64,000 nt of DNA from Candidatus Gastranaerophilales bacterium (GCA_944322745.1 CALUPV010000003.1:124001-188000); one strand, 5' to 3'; numbered from the stretch's first letter, positions 17,971-28,077 are shown. The notes: a model not told the origin generated them from the sequence alone. Program-made: numbers and translations.

Positions 17971-20544
17971 TTAATCAAAAGATAAAGTTAACTGTGGTAC
18001 ATCGTGCATTTTTTGTTTTGATTTTTTCTTTGATAAGTCTTTAGAATAATCTTTTTGCATTTTATTCATTAAATCTTGTGCTTTAGAAACAACACAATCA
18101 GGAAGTCCTGCCATTTTAGCAACTTGTATGCCGTAACTTTTGCTTGCACTTCCTTCTACTACTTTTCTTAAAAATTTTATTTCTCCATTTTCTTCTGAAA
18201 GAGTTATTCTGTAATTTTTTATTTGTTCAATGGAATTAGGCATTACATTAAGTTCATGGTAGTGAGTTGCAAAAATTGTTCTTGCTTTTATCTTTGTTGC
18301 AATATATTCTGCAACTGACCAAGCTATTGCAACGCCATCATAAGTAGAAGTTCCTCTTCCTATTTCATCAAGTAGAATGAGGCTTTTTTCGGTTGCGCTG
18401 TTTAAAATGTATGCAGTTTCATTCATTTCAACCATAAAAGTAGATTGACCTAATGACAAATCATCAACAGCGCCGACTCTTGTAAAGATTTTATCTACAA
18501 TACCTATTCTTGCATATGAAGCAGGTACAAAAGAACCTATTTGAGACAATAGAACAATTAAAGCATTTTGTCTCATATATGTAGATTTCCCTGCCATATT
18601 AGGACCGGTTAATATCATAAATTGAGTATCTTCATAATTATGGATATCAGCAATTAATTTTAAATCGTTAGGAACATATTGACCCATTGGTAAGATTTTT
18701 TCTACAACAGGATGTCTTCCGTCTTTTATATATAATTCATTCGTATCAACAATTTCAGGTTTTATATAGTTTGACTCTATTGCATTTATTGCAAATGATA
18801 ACAAAACATCAACTCTCGCAAGAAAATGAGCAGTTTCCTTAATAATATCAACAAATGATTTTGAATATTCTACAAGGTCAGAGAATATCTTTTGTTCAAG
18901 CTCTATAGATTTGAACTGAGCAGAGAAAACATCTGTTTCGTGTTTTTTTAGTTCTTCTGTCATATATCTTTCAACATTAGTAAGAGTCTGCTTCCTGATA
19001 TAATTCATTGGAACTTGTGAAAGATTTGATTTTGTAACTTCAATAAAAAATCCGAAATTTCTGTTATAACTTACTCTAAGATTTTTTATTCCCGTTATTT
19101 CTTTTTGTTCATTTTCAAAATTTTTGAGCCATTCTTCACCGCCGGTTAACAGGCTTCTGTAATAATCTAAGTCACTATTTACGTTATCTTTTATTATTCC
19201 GCCGTCTTTTATTGTTATTGAGGCATTATCATCAATTGTTCTGTTAATTATAGATGCGAATTCAACTAAATCAGTAACTCTATCAGTAAAACCGTTTAGG
19301 TATGGATTTTGGAAGTTTTTAAATAAGTTTTCGAAATTAGGGAATAGTGCAAATGTATCTTTAAGTGCTAAGAAATCTCTTGGGTTGACACTTCCGTTAC
19401 TCAATTTTACTGCTAAACGTTCAAGATCACATATTCTATCCATAAGGTTAGAAATATTTAATCGACTTGGGGCATTATTTATGAGTTCTTCAACGGCATT
19501 CAATCTTGTATTTAATTCATCTATGTTTTTAATTGGTTGAGTTATCCAAGATTTTAAAAGTCTTGAGCCCATTGGAGTCTTAACTTTATCAATAGCCCAA
19601 TATAGGCTGCCATATTTAGACTTATCTCTTGAAGTTTCTATTAATTCAAGATTTCTTCTTGTCGAGGCATCTATTGAAACAAATTCTGATATAGAATAAG
19701 GTTTAATTACATCAAATTTGGGCAAAACACCTTTTTGTGTTTCAAGAATATAATCAATCATTGCACCAGCTGCATAGAAAGCCGGTTTGAATTCTTCAAA
19801 TCCAAATGCTTCAAGTGAAACTACATTAAATACTTCTTTTATTTTTTTTATTGCATTATCTTCATCATATGATGATAACGGCATTTTTGTGCAAGGATAT
19901 ATAGCTGTAATGGAATCAGGCAAATCAATTTTTTCTTCGGGAACTATTTGAAACGGCATAATTTTTTGTTTTTTTATAGGCGTTAATATTTCAGCCGGTT
20001 TTATTCTTGCCAGTTCAGACAAAATTTCTTCTAAAGAACCTTTTGTAACTTTAAATTCACCTGTTGATATATCCGTATAAGCAAGCCCAAATAAATTATT
20101 AACCTTTATTATTGATGCTAAGAAGTTATTACCTGTAGGTTCAAGTAGATTAACTTCGGTTATGGTACCAGCGGTAATAGTTTTAACTATATCTCTTTTA
20201 ACCAAGCCTTTAGCATCTTTAGGGTTTTCCAATTGTTCACATATGGCAACTTTTATATTTTCATGTAGAAGTTTTGGAATATACATATTTAAAGATTTTA
20301 CAGGGATTCCTGCCATTGGAACTTTCCCGATAGCACCGCCATCTTTATGGGTTAGAGTTAATCCGAGAACTTTTGAGAAAATAATAGCATCTTCAAAGAA
20401 TCCTTCGTAAAAATCCCCCATTCTGTACAATAAAACTACTTCCTGATAGTTTCTTTTTATATCAAGAAATTGTTTGAACATTGGTGTGGCAAGTTCATAA
20501 TCTACATCAATACTGTTTGAATTCTTGATTTCTTCATTTGTCAT
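17971..20544 (-). CDS. mutS: DNA mismatch repair protein MutS
   Basis: 857 residues, full-length MutS1. Mismatch-binding domain I with the Phe-x-Glu wedge (MGDFYEGFFEDA, about 42-53), connector, lever and clamp domains, then the ATPase with Walker A GPNMAGKST, ABC-type signature region SQSTFMVEM (here LGQSTFMVEM), Walker B LILLDEIGRGTST and the FATHYHEL switch His. It recognises mispairs and recruits MutL (not in this window). No Shine-Dalgarno precedes the ATG; a -10 box lies exactly 6 nt upstream, so the mRNA may be leaderless. Confidence 0.97.
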   Translation of the reverse strand: MTNEEIKNSNSIDVDYELATPMFKQFLDIKRNYQEVVLLYRMGDFYEGFFEDAIIFSKVLGLTLTHKDGGAIGKVPMAGIPVKSLNMYIPKLLHENIKVAICEQLENPKDAKGLVKRDIVKTITAGTITEVNLLEPTGNNFLASIIKVNNLFGLAYTDISTGEFKVTKGSLEEILSELARIKPAEILTPIKKQKIMPFQIVPEEKIDLPDSITAIYPCTKMPLSSYDEDNAIKKIKEVFNVVSLEAFGFEEFKPAFYAAGAMIDYILETQKGVLPKFDVIKPYSISEFVSIDASTRRNLELIETSRDKSKYGSLYWAIDKVKTPMGSRLLKSWITQPIKNIDELNTRLNAVEELINNAPSRLNISNLMDRICDLERLAVKLSNGSVNPRDFLALKDTFALFPNFENLFKNFQNPYLNGFTDRVTDLVEFASIINRTIDDNASITIKDGGIIKDNVNSDLDYYRSLLTGGEEWLKNFENEQKEITGIKNLRVSYNRNFGFFIEVTKSNLSQVPMNYIRKQTLTNVERYMTEELKKHETDVFSAQFKSIELEQKIFSDLVEYSKSFVDIIKETAHFLARVDVLLSFAINAIESNYIKPEIVDTNELYIKDGRHPVVEKILPMGQYVPNDLKLIADIHNYEDTQFMILTGPNMAGKSTYMRQNALIVLLSQIGSFVPASYARIGIVDKIFTRVGAVDDLSLGQSTFMVEMNETAYILNSATEKSLILLDEIGRGTSTYDGVAIAWSVAEYIATKIKARTIFATHYHELNVMPNSIEQIKNYRITLSEENGEIKFLRKVVEGSASKSYGIQVAKMAGLPDCVVSKAQDLMNKMQKDYSKDLSKKKSKQKMHDVPQLTLSFD

Positions 20545-20550
20545 AGCTAT

Positions 20551-20579
20551 AATGTATTACAAATTCCGCTTATTTTCAA
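20551..20579 (-). promoter_or_regulatory. candidate mutS promoter (leaderless geometry)
   Basis: On the minus strand TTGAAA (20579-20574) and TACATT (20556-20551) are 17 bp apart. Six bases separate the -10 box from the mutS ATG, so the predicted first transcribed base is the A of the start codon. Confidence 0.5.
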
Positions 20580-20610
20580 CGAATATACATATCTTAGTAA
20601 AGGAGTTTTA

Positions 20611-21219
20611 ATGAAAGGTTGTTTAAGTTTTATTATCAAGACTGTTATTGCTGTTTTGGTATTTTTTGGTCTTTTACATTTAGGAGTAATTGATTTTATA
20701 AAGGATAAAATACAAGAATATAGAACTGAAACATCTTCTCAAGAAAAGATGATTGATAAAACCAAAGATGTTGTTGATTTATCTGAAATTGAAGATGAAT
20801 ATACTATTGATAAAAATTTAAAAATATTAAAAAACAGAATGATAATTGCGGAGCATAATGCAAGCGGACAAAAAATGATTATGATTGAGCCGAAAGATGG
20901 CGATATACTTACAAAAGAAGATATTAAAAGTGATAATATACAAACTAAAATTGATGAAATAGTAAATAAATATAAATATAAAGTTGTAAAATTTGATAAA
21001 ATAGAAGTTGTAAAACATGGTTCATTAGATGGTTTAGGTCAGACTGTTCCATATGTTAAGGTTATTGCTCAAATATCGAATCTTCCGATAAAAGATATGG
21101 AAGGCATTGTGGGTGTTGCAGAGTTAGAAGAAGGTAATAATCTTATTATTTTATCTGTAAATGAAAAAGATAAATACTCTCAGATTGTTGCAGATGCATT
21201 TTATAAGAAAGTGAAATAA
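20611..21219 (+). CDS. membrane-anchored protein of unknown function
   Basis: 202 residues. One N-terminal transmembrane helix (about 8-28), then a charged linker and an alpha/beta-looking soluble domain (about 60-202) rich in Lys/Ile/Asp. No Cys pairs or recognised catalytic motif. The ATG has AAAGGAG 6 nt upstream. Its stop overlaps the ribD ATG by one base (TAATG), so both are made from one transcript. It is divergent from mutS. I do not recognise the family. Confidence 0.8.
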   Translation: MKGCLSFIIKTVIAVLVFFGLLHLGVIDFIKDKIQEYRTETSSQEKMIDKTKDVVDLSEIEDEYTIDKNLKILKNRMIIAEHNASGQKMIMIEPKDGDILTKEDIKSDNIQTKIDEIVNKYKYKVVKFDKIEVVKHGSLDGLGQTVPYVKVIAQISNLPIKDMEGIVGVAELEEGNNLIILSVNEKDKYSQIVADAFYKKVK

Positions 21220-22316
21220 TGCTTAAGCAATATGAAAAATTGATGCGAAGATGTATAAAACTTGCAAAGAAAAGTGAGGGGCATGTATCTCCTAATCCAT
21301 TGGTAGGTTCTGTAATTTTTGATGATAATTATAGAATAATATCAGAAGGCAGGCATGAAGAATATGGTAAAAATCATGCCGAAAGAAATGCAATTCTTTC
21401 AGCAAAAGAAGATTTAAAAGGAAAATCTATAATTGTTAATTTAGAACCTTGTTCTCATTATGGAAAAACCCCTCCTTGTGCTGATTTAATTATAGAAAAA
21501 GGAATAAAAAAAGTTGTTATAGGAACGCTTGACCCAAACCCTATAGTAGCGGGAAATGGAGTAAAAAAGCTTAAAAATGCAGGTATTGAAGTTATAACAG
21601 GTATTCTTGAAAATGAATGTAGAGAATTAAATGAAATTTTTTTTAAAAACCAGTTGGAAAAGGCTCCATTTATAACTATAAAAACAGCAACAACCCTGGA
21701 TGGTAAAATAGCAACAAAAACAGGTTCTTCAAAATGGATAACAGATGAATTTTCCCGCTATGAAGTACAAAAACTGAGAAACAAATATGATGCAATTTTA
21801 ACAAGTTCAGCAACAGTTATAAAAGATAATCCTTCAATGACATGCAGAATGAAAAACGGAAGGAACCCTGTAAGAATAGTAATTGATACAAAGCTTTCAA
21901 CTCCTAAAAATAGTAAAATCTACAATAATGACGGGACAAAAGTATTTATTGTTGTCGGAGAAAATGTATCAGATAAAAAAATCAAAGAACATACAAAAAA
22001 TGCAGAGTTTATAAAATGCCCTTTAAAAGATGAACATGTAGATATGAAAAAAGCTGTTGAATTACTTTATAATCAAAGAATTAAAAGTATTTTAGTTGAA
22101 GCAGGTTCTAAGCTTAACAATACCTTCGTGCAAGAAAAATTAGCCGATAGACTTATACAATTTATAGCTCCTAAAATATTAGCAGATAAAGATGGGGTCA
22201 GTTTTATACAAGGCTGCGAAAGAAATGAAATTGCGGAATGTAACAATTTAATTTTTGTATCGACGAAACGCTTAAAAAGCGATATAATATTAATATCTGA
22301 GTTTATATATGAATAA
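21219..22316 (+). CDS. ribD: riboflavin biosynthesis deaminase/reductase RibD
   Basis: 365 residues, the standard bifunctional size. The N-terminal cytidine-deaminase-like domain has the zinc motif HAERNAI (His-Ala-Glu) and EPCSHYGKTPPC; the C-terminal domain is an NADPH-dependent reductase (TTLDGKIATKTGSSKWI, and EAGSKLNN near the end). It deaminates and then reduces the ribosylamino-pyrimidine intermediate of riboflavin synthesis. No ribE, ribBA or ribH and no FMN riboswitch is seen nearby, so the pathway genes are dispersed. Confidence 0.95.
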   Translation: MLKQYEKLMRRCIKLAKKSEGHVSPNPLVGSVIFDDNYRIISEGRHEEYGKNHAERNAILSAKEDLKGKSIIVNLEPCSHYGKTPPCADLIIEKGIKKVVIGTLDPNPIVAGNGVKKLKNAGIEVITGILENECRELNEIFFKNQLEKAPFITIKTATTLDGKIATKTGSSKWITDEFSRYEVQKLRNKYDAILTSSATVIKDNPSMTCRMKNGRNPVRIVIDTKLSTPKNSKIYNNDGTKVFIVVGENVSDKKIKEHTKNAEFIKCPLKDEHVDMKKAVELLYNQRIKSILVEAGSKLNNTFVQEKLADRLIQFIAPKILADKDGVSFIQGCERNEIAECNNLIFVSTKRLKSDIILISEFIYE

Positions 22317-22336
22317 AGATTTTGAGGGAAAGCTTT

Positions 22337-22660
22337 ATGATTGAAAGTGTTTCTATTGCAAGTGTTTCAGCTCCTATAAAACAGCGGAATAAACCGTTGT
22401 CTGTTGCTCCTTTAAAATCTTATAAAGAAAATAAGGTAAAACCATATTTTGATAGTTTTATTAAGCATGCAAAACAATCAACTCCTGTTTTATTAATATT
22501 GACAGGTGCGTGGACAGCTATAGATAAAGGTTCTAAAAATATACCTATAAAAAAATCTTTAATGAATAACTTTGTAGGCTTTTTTGTACCGGTATTAGTT
22601 GCTTCTTCTGCTTTGCTTGCCGGAATTGAGAATAAAAAAACTTCCGAAAATAAGAAATAA
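22337..22660 (+). CDS. small membrane protein of unknown function
   Basis: 107 residues from the ATG at 22337, which has GAGGGAA 6 nt upstream; the longer TTG start at 22322 would leave no ribosome binding site. Two hydrophobic segments (about 53-70 and 78-98) form a likely membrane hairpin. The N-terminus (MIESVSIASVSAP...) recalls the Ser-rich starts of other lineage-specific proteins in this window. It follows ribD by 20 bases. No family recognised. Confidence 0.65.
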   Translation: MIESVSIASVSAPIKQRNKPLSVAPLKSYKENKVKPYFDSFIKHAKQSTPVLLILTGAWTAIDKGSKNIPIKKSLMNNFVGFFVPVLVASSALLAGIENKKTSENKK

Positions 22661-22685
22661 AATGTTTTAATAAAAATTTTTAATG

Positions 22686-22691
22686 TATAAT
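22686..22691 (+). promoter_or_regulatory. candidate -10 box for the diguanylate cyclase gene
   Basis: A perfect TATAAT lies 6 nt before the ATG at 22698, giving a predicted transcript that begins at the start codon. The -35 position (TGTTTT, 22663-22668) is weak. Confidence 0.4.
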
Positions 22692-22697
22692 ACTTAT

Positions 22698-24293
22698 ATG
22701 AATCAAGATTTGGCGGAAAAATTATATAGTTTACAGAAAAATGTACTTGAATTGCATAATCTTTTCGACTTGAACATGGTTGCAAATCAGTCAAGGACAA
22801 TAGAAGATTTATTATCTAAGGTTGGTTTTCTGGTAAAATCTTCTTTGGGATTAAAAAATATTAGATTTTTTCTTTTAAATAACGGTATATTTCAAACTAA
22901 AAATATAGTGTCTGATTCGGATATGGATTTTGAGTTTGATGCTGAGAATGCTCCGTTCTTGCAATCGGGTTCAGATGATATTATTAAAGTTACAAACCAG
23001 GAAGGAATAATATATAAGGCGTTCTGGAATACATATAAATTACATGAACTGCATGCAGAATATCTTAAGATTTTTAGTAATGAAATACAGGCTTTCTGTG
23101 TTTGTTCTATAGGTAAGAAAGAAGACGGCTCTGAGTTTTCAGAAGATGATTTCAGATATATTAATCAAGTATTTACTTGCGTAGAACCGATTATGAGAAA
23201 GTTTATACAAACAAAAGAGCAAGAAACTAAGATAATAGAATTAAATAAGACTCTTCATAATCTTTCTATTCTATATAATATTTCTCAAGCAGTTAACTTT
23301 ATTGATGATTTAAAAAGATTGATAAGTGTAATTCTTGATAAGGCAATCGAAACTGTTAATGCAGAAAAAGGGTCATTAATGTTATATGATCCGTCTGATA
23401 ATACATTGCAGGTGAAGGTTGTATATGGGCTAAAAGATAAGAAACATGAAGATGATATAAATAATGGTTTGGTTGAATGCCAAAAGATGAAGCCTGAGAG
23501 TGGTATTGCCGGGAAAGTTTTCACAGAGAAGAAGTCAATTATTACAAATCTCGGCGGGCAAGATCCGAGATTTAACAAATTTTCAGATGATAGCAATGTT
23601 TCTTCTTTGATTTGTGTTCCCTTAATTGCTAAAGGTGAGTGTATAGGTATTATAAATATTACTAATAAGAAAAATGGAAAGTTATTTAATAAAAAAGACT
23701 TAGAATTTGTAGAGGCATTAGCAAATCAAGCTGCAATAGCGGTAGACAATGCTCAATTATATGAACTTGCAACAAAGGATGGTTTAACTAAATTATATAT
23801 TCACAGACATTTCTATTTCTTATTGGAATCAGAAATAAAAAGGGTACAAAGATATCATCATGTATTATCTCTTTTGATGCTTGATATAGATAATTTTAAA
23901 CAAGTAAATGATACATATGGCCACTTAGTTGGTGATATGGTTTTGAAAGAAATAGCGTCAACTATTCAGAAAACAATAAGACACGTAGATATTCCGGCAA
24001 GATATGGTGGAGAAGAATTTACTATAATATTACCTGAAACAGCTGCTTTAAATGCTGTTATTATAGCGGAACGTCTAAGAAAGAGAATAAGTGAGATAGA
24101 AGTTAAAGTTGATGAAGAAACAGTAATAAGTCCGACAGTAAGTATTGGTATATCAGAGTATCCTAATGCATCAGAAGATATAAAAGAACTTATTGATTGG
24201 GCAGATAAAGCATTATATGTGTCAAAGGAGAATGGTAAGAACTGTATTCACTTATATTTTGACGGAATGTTTACTCGTTATAATCCATCATAG
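22698..24293 (+). CDS. GAF-GGDEF diguanylate cyclase
   Basis: 531 residues from the ATG at 22698 (an in-frame ATG at 22683 overlaps the -10 box and is less likely; neither has a Shine-Dalgarno). An N-terminal sensor region (about 1-165) is followed by a GAF domain (about 185-350) and a GGDEF domain (about 365-525) with the active-site motif RYGGEEF. The inhibitory site RHVD sits five residues before GGEEF, so product inhibition by c-di-GMP is expected. It has no membrane segment and should make c-di-GMP in the cytoplasm in response to a ligand bound by GAF. The degenerate GGDEF-like tail of the kinase at 50732 and the MshEN-type domain at 53163 are possible parts of the same signalling web. 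Confidence 0.92.
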   Translation: MNQDLAEKLYSLQKNVLELHNLFDLNMVANQSRTIEDLLSKVGFLVKSSLGLKNIRFFLLNNGIFQTKNIVSDSDMDFEFDAENAPFLQSGSDDIIKVTNQEGIIYKAFWNTYKLHELHAEYLKIFSNEIQAFCVCSIGKKEDGSEFSEDDFRYINQVFTCVEPIMRKFIQTKEQETKIIELNKTLHNLSILYNISQAVNFIDDLKRLISVILDKAIETVNAEKGSLMLYDPSDNTLQVKVVYGLKDKKHEDDINNGLVECQKMKPESGIAGKVFTEKKSIITNLGGQDPRFNKFSDDSNVSSLICVPLIAKGECIGIINITNKKNGKLFNKKDLEFVEALANQAAIAVDNAQLYELATKDGLTKLYIHRHFYFLLESEIKRVQRYHHVLSLLMLDIDNFKQVNDTYGHLVGDMVLKEIASTIQKTIRHVDIPARYGGEEFTIILPETAALNAVIIAERLRKRISEIEVKVDEETVISPTVSIGISEYPNASEDIKELIDWADKALYVSKENGKNCIHLYFDGMFTRYNPS

Positions 24294-24318
24294 TTCTTTG
24301 TAAACAATCCTAAACTTT

Positions 24319-24346
24319 TTGACATGGCTAATAAACCTAATAGCAT
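24319..24346 (+). promoter_or_regulatory. candidate coaD promoter
   Basis: TTGACA at 24319-24324 and TAGCAT at 24341-24346 with a 16-bp spacer. The predicted start near 24353 leaves a leader of about 42 nt containing AAAAAGG before the TTG start. Confidence 0.45.
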
Positions 24347-24394
24347 TATTGCAATATAATTATATAGTAAAGTATATCTAAAAAGGTAAAGATA

Positions 24395-24877
24395 TTGAAA
24401 ATAGCAATATATCCTGGCAGTTTTGATCCTATTACAAAAGGACACTTAGATGTGCTAAAGCGTGCTGCAGATATTTTTGATAAGGTTATTATTGTTGTTT
24501 CAGTGAATGTAAATAAGAAAAGTTTTTTGCCTTTAGAAGATAGACTATCGTTAATAAAAGAATCTTGTAAAGATTTAGTAAATGTTGAAATTGATAGTTT
24601 TGACGGTTTAACTATTGAATATGCGAAAAAGAAAAATGCAAATGTATTAATCAGAGGACTGAGAGCAGTTTCAGATTTTGAATATGAAATGCAGTTATCC
24701 CAAGCCAATAGTGCATTATGTTCAGACATACATACAGTTTTTTTAATAACAAAGCCGAAATATAACTTTATATCATCAGGTACTGTAAGAGAAATTGCTT
24801 TGATGAAGGGGGATGTCTCGAAATTTGTACCGGAGCCGGTAGCAAAATATTTAGAATTGAAATATACGAAAGGTTAA
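24395..24877 (+). CDS. coaD: phosphopantetheine adenylyltransferase
   Basis: 160 residues, normal for CoaD. It transfers AMP from ATP to 4'-phosphopantetheine in coenzyme A synthesis. AIYPGSFDPITKGHLD carries the (T/H)xGH nucleotidyltransferase motif; RGLRAVSDFEYE and the ISSGTVRE signature are intact. The start is TTG, chosen because the family N-terminus begins exactly there and AAGG lies about 10 nt upstream. The next gene starts 4 bases after the stop. Confidence 0.95.
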   Translation: MKIAIYPGSFDPITKGHLDVLKRAADIFDKVIIVVSVNVNKKSFLPLEDRLSLIKESCKDLVNVEIDSFDGLTIEYAKKKNANVLIRGLRAVSDFEYEMQLSQANSALCSDIHTVFLITKPKYNFISSGTVREIALMKGDVSKFVPEPVAKYLELKYTKG

Positions 24878-24881
24878 AACC

Positions 24882-25457
24882 ATGACAGAGTTAAGAGTTA
24901 GTCATTTAATAGATGAAGCAGATGAATTATTAGATAATAAATTCCATGTTGGAAGTTATTGTTTATTTATGAATACTGATGATATACAAGATATTTTAAG
25001 TAAGATAAGAGCTATTTTGCCGGAAGAAATTAAAACGGCAGAAATGATTCTAAAAAGACGAGACGATATATATATGGAAGCACAAAGCAGAGCTGATAGA
25101 ATCATTTCAGAAGCTCAAAATACAGCTGCAAATATATTAAGTGAATCTGAATTAATCAGAGCAGTAAGAGAAAAAGCGGCTAAAATTCAAGAACAGGTTA
25201 AAGAAAGCTGTGAAGAAATGAAGAATAAAGCAACTGAAGAAGCAGATGCTTTAAGAAGAAGTGCATACCAAGATGCTATGCAGACAAAAGAAGGTGCTCA
25301 AGCATATGCTGAACAAGTTTTAAATAATTTAGAACGTGATATTGAGCAAATTCACAGGATTGTTAGAAATGGACAAGACTATTTGGCTCAACAAAAAGAT
25401 AAAGCAAAAGTTTTACCATCTGATTATAATAATTCTAAAGTATATGCAGAAAATTAG
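24882..25457 (+). CDS. coiled-coil protein, DivIVA/AtpF-like, linked to coaD
   Basis: 191 residues. A short N-terminal domain (SHLIDEADELLDNKFHVG...) is followed by a long Ala/Glu/Lys-rich helix (about 45-170) of the kind seen in DivIVA or F-type ATPase b-subunit-like proteins. The N-terminal words LIDEIDELLE/VLVDREEIL-type are typical of uncharacterised coiled-coil proteins encoded next to coaD in other bacteria. No membrane segment. A role in positioning or scaffolding is plausible but unproven. Confidence 0.7.
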   Translation: MTELRVSHLIDEADELLDNKFHVGSYCLFMNTDDIQDILSKIRAILPEEIKTAEMILKRRDDIYMEAQSRADRIISEAQNTAANILSESELIRAVREKAAKIQEQVKESCEEMKNKATEEADALRRSAYQDAMQTKEGAQAYAEQVLNNLERDIEQIHRIVRNGQDYLAQQKDKAKVLPSDYNNSKVYAEN

Positions 25458-25493
25458 TTTGAATTATAAGTTCCATTAATACTTGGAGGGAAT

Positions 25494-26858
25494 TTGGCAA
25501 GTAAAGTTGTAAAACAACCAGATGCGCTAATGCTTAAAATGATGCCGCAAAGTGTTGATGCGGAAGAAGCTGTTATTGGGGCAATTTTAGTAAACCCGAT
25601 ATCATTAGGACGTATTGTTGAATATTTAAAGCCTGAAAGTTTTTATAAACCTGCTCATAAAATTATTTATGAAGCAGTATTAGAACTTTTCAGAAAAAAT
25701 GAACCGATTGATATTGTTACGGTATCTGAATATTTGAGAGATAAAGAGGAATTAGAAAATGCAGGTGGCCGTTCTTATATAAACGATTTGGCTATGAATG
25801 TTGTAACTACTGCAAATATTGAATATTATGCAAAGATTATACGCGAGAAGGAAATCAAACGTGCATTAATCAATGCAGGTTCCGAGATAGTTGCTAATGC
25901 TTATGAAAACGAAGATACTGATATTGTTCTTGATAATGCTCAAAAAATGATTTTTAATATTGCGGCTCAGAAAGATACTTCTGATTTAGTGGCTATACAA
26001 GATTTAGTTGTATCAAGTTATGAAACTATAGAAAGACGTTTTAATAATAAAGATGAATTAGTCGGTGTTACAACCGGTTTTTATGATTTGGATAATATAA
26101 CCTCAGGACTTCAAAAATCAGATTTAATAATTCTTGCGGCACGTCCTTCAATGGGAAAAACCGCATTTGCTTTAAATCTGGCTCAAAATGTTGCATTAAA
26201 AGGGAAGAAAGGTGTTGCTATATTTTCATTAGAAATGCCCAAGCAGCAGCTGGTAAGTCGTATGTTGTGCGCTGAAGCTGAGGTTGATTCTCAAAGAGTT
26301 CGTACAGGTAATTTGCAGCCTAAAGACTGGGAAAAACTAGTTGATGGTATGACAAGACTTTCAGATGCAAAAATATATATAGATGATGCGTCTGGAGTTA
26401 CAGCGACTGATATAAAAGCTAAATGCAGAAGATTAATGATGGAAGAAAAAGATCTTGGGTTAGTTGTAATTGACTATTTACAATTAATGGAAGGCGGTGG
26501 AAATCCTAATGACAGAAACCAGCAAATATCTGCGATTTCACGCTCATTAAAAGGTTTAGCAAGAGAATTGGATGTCCCTATTATTGCGCTTTCACAGTTA
26601 TCACGCGGTGTTGAACAAAGACCCGATAAAAGACCTATGTTATCTGACTTAAGAGACTCCGGTGCCATAGAACAAGATGCTGATATTGTTATGTTTATAT
26701 ATAGAGATGAATACTATAACCGTGATAATGTTGAAAATAAAGGTAAAGCTGAAATCATTATTGCTAAACACAGAAATGGTTCAACTGGTACAATTGAGTT
26801 ATTGTTCCAATCCAATATAACAAAGTTTAAAAATCCGACTAAAACTACGGAATTTTAA
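25494..26858 (+). CDS. dnaB: replicative DNA helicase DnaB
   Basis: 454 residues, full length. N-terminal helical domain (PQSVDAEEAVIGAIL), linker, and a RecA-fold motor with Walker A ARPSMGKTAFAL, Walker B LVVIDYLQLM and the arginine-finger segment ...KGKAEIIIAKHRNG. Unwinds DNA at the fork as a hexamer. The start is TTG at 25494, supported by GGAGGG 5 nt upstream and by the family N-terminus. No dnaC-type loader is present; the DciA-like gene at 45338 is the expected partner. Confidence 0.97.
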   Translation: MASKVVKQPDALMLKMMPQSVDAEEAVIGAILVNPISLGRIVEYLKPESFYKPAHKIIYEAVLELFRKNEPIDIVTVSEYLRDKEELENAGGRSYINDLAMNVVTTANIEYYAKIIREKEIKRALINAGSEIVANAYENEDTDIVLDNAQKMIFNIAAQKDTSDLVAIQDLVVSSYETIERRFNNKDELVGVTTGFYDLDNITSGLQKSDLIILAARPSMGKTAFALNLAQNVALKGKKGVAIFSLEMPKQQLVSRMLCAEAEVDSQRVRTGNLQPKDWEKLVDGMTRLSDAKIYIDDASGVTATDIKAKCRRLMMEEKDLGLVVIDYLQLMEGGGNPNDRNQQISAISRSLKGLARELDVPIIALSQLSRGVEQRPDKRPMLSDLRDSGAIEQDADIVMFIYRDEYYNRDNVENKGKAEIIIAKHRNGSTGTIELLFQSNITKFKNPTKTTEF

Positions 26859-26859
26859 A

Positions 26860-28077
26860 CTAACCTTTTAATTCATTGTAAAGTTCACCAATCATATATA
26901 GACTTCCTGTTATGATTTTTAATTCGGGTTTTTGTAAAAATTCTTTTAATTGGTTTCTTCTAAACTGTTGAATATTTTTAATCTGAGGATTGTTATTTCT
27001 ATATTCTTCAAAAGATATTGCATTTTTATTATTGAATTCATAAAAATAAATTTCATCATCTTCATTAAATAGTATTTTTGCAATTTCTTTATAATTTTTA
27101 GTATTTAAAGTTGAATATAAGAAGATTCTTTTTTGATTATTGAAATAGTAATCAAGACTTTTTTTCAGTTCTTTTGCGGCATCAGGATTATGAGCTCCAT
27201 CAATCAATAGATTTTTATCTTTAATATATTCAAGTCTTGCCGGCCATTTGGCAGTTTTAAGACCTTCAATTATTGCTTCGGTTTTGATTTTTAGAAATTC
27301 AACAGCCTGTAAAACTATTGAAAGATTAGCTTTTTGATATAGTCCCAACAGCGGAAATTCGCATTTTATATCTTCAATGGAAACGTAGTTATTTCCGTTT
27401 TCATAATTCATATTTACATAATTTGTAGCAACTATTAGTTTTGCTTTTTTTTCTTCGGCTGCAATTTTTATTACTTTGAATCCTTTATTTGAAATTTCTG
27501 TTATTATTGTTGATTTTGGTTTTATTATCCCTGCTTTTTCAAATGCAATTTTTTCTATTGTATTTCCGAGCCTGTCCGTATGATCAAGTGAAATTGATGT
27601 GATTATTGAAAGAATCGGTTTTTTACATACGTTGGTGGCATCAAATCTTCCGCCAAGACCTGTTTCAATTACAGCTATTTTAACTTTATTATCAGCAAAG
27701 TATTTAAAAGCTATTGCTGTTAATATTTCAAATTCTGTAAGGTGAATATTTTTCTTTTCGGCTATAGTACATATTTTTTCTATATATGAAGCAAAATCTT
27801 CTTTCGAAATATCAATATTATTAATTTTTATACGTTCCGTATATTCAACCAAATGAGGGCTTGTATATAGTCCTGTCTTATATCCCGCACATTTTAATAT
27901 GTTTGCTAAGATAGAAGATACAGAACCTTTTCCGTTTGTACCTGCAACATGTATTATTTTAATTTTATCCTGAGGATTGCCTATCAGTTTTAATATTGCT
28001 TGAATTCTTTCAAGTCCAAGGTTTATATAAAATTTTCCTTGAGATGTTAAGAGTTCTTTTGCTTGTTCATAGTTCAT
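26860..28077 (-). CDS. folC: folylpolyglutamate / dihydrofolate synthase
   Basis: 405 residues. Mur-ligase-family enzyme that adds glutamate to folates (and often makes dihydrofolate). P-loop HVAGTNGKGSVSS, the ETGLGGRFDATN segment and the DGAHNPDA motif identify FolC rather than a Mur ligase. It is the last gene of the cell-wall operon, and its ATG overlaps the murG stop by 4 bases (ATGA). It converges on dnaB, with one base between the two stops. Confidence 0.95.
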   Translation of the reverse strand: MNYEQAKELLTSQGKFYINLGLERIQAILKLIGNPQDKIKIIHVAGTNGKGSVSSILANILKCAGYKTGLYTSPHLVEYTERIKINNIDISKEDFASYIEKICTIAEKKNIHLTEFEILTAIAFKYFADNKVKIAVIETGLGGRFDATNVCKKPILSIITSISLDHTDRLGNTIEKIAFEKAGIIKPKSTIITEISNKGFKVIKIAAEEKKAKLIVATNYVNMNYENGNNYVSIEDIKCEFPLLGLYQKANLSIVLQAVEFLKIKTEAIIEGLKTAKWPARLEYIKDKNLLIDGAHNPDAAKELKKSLDYYFNNQKRIFLYSTLNTKNYKEIAKILFNEDDEIYFYEFNNKNAISFEEYRNNNPQIKNIQQFRRNQLKEFLQKPELKIITGSLYMIGELYNELKG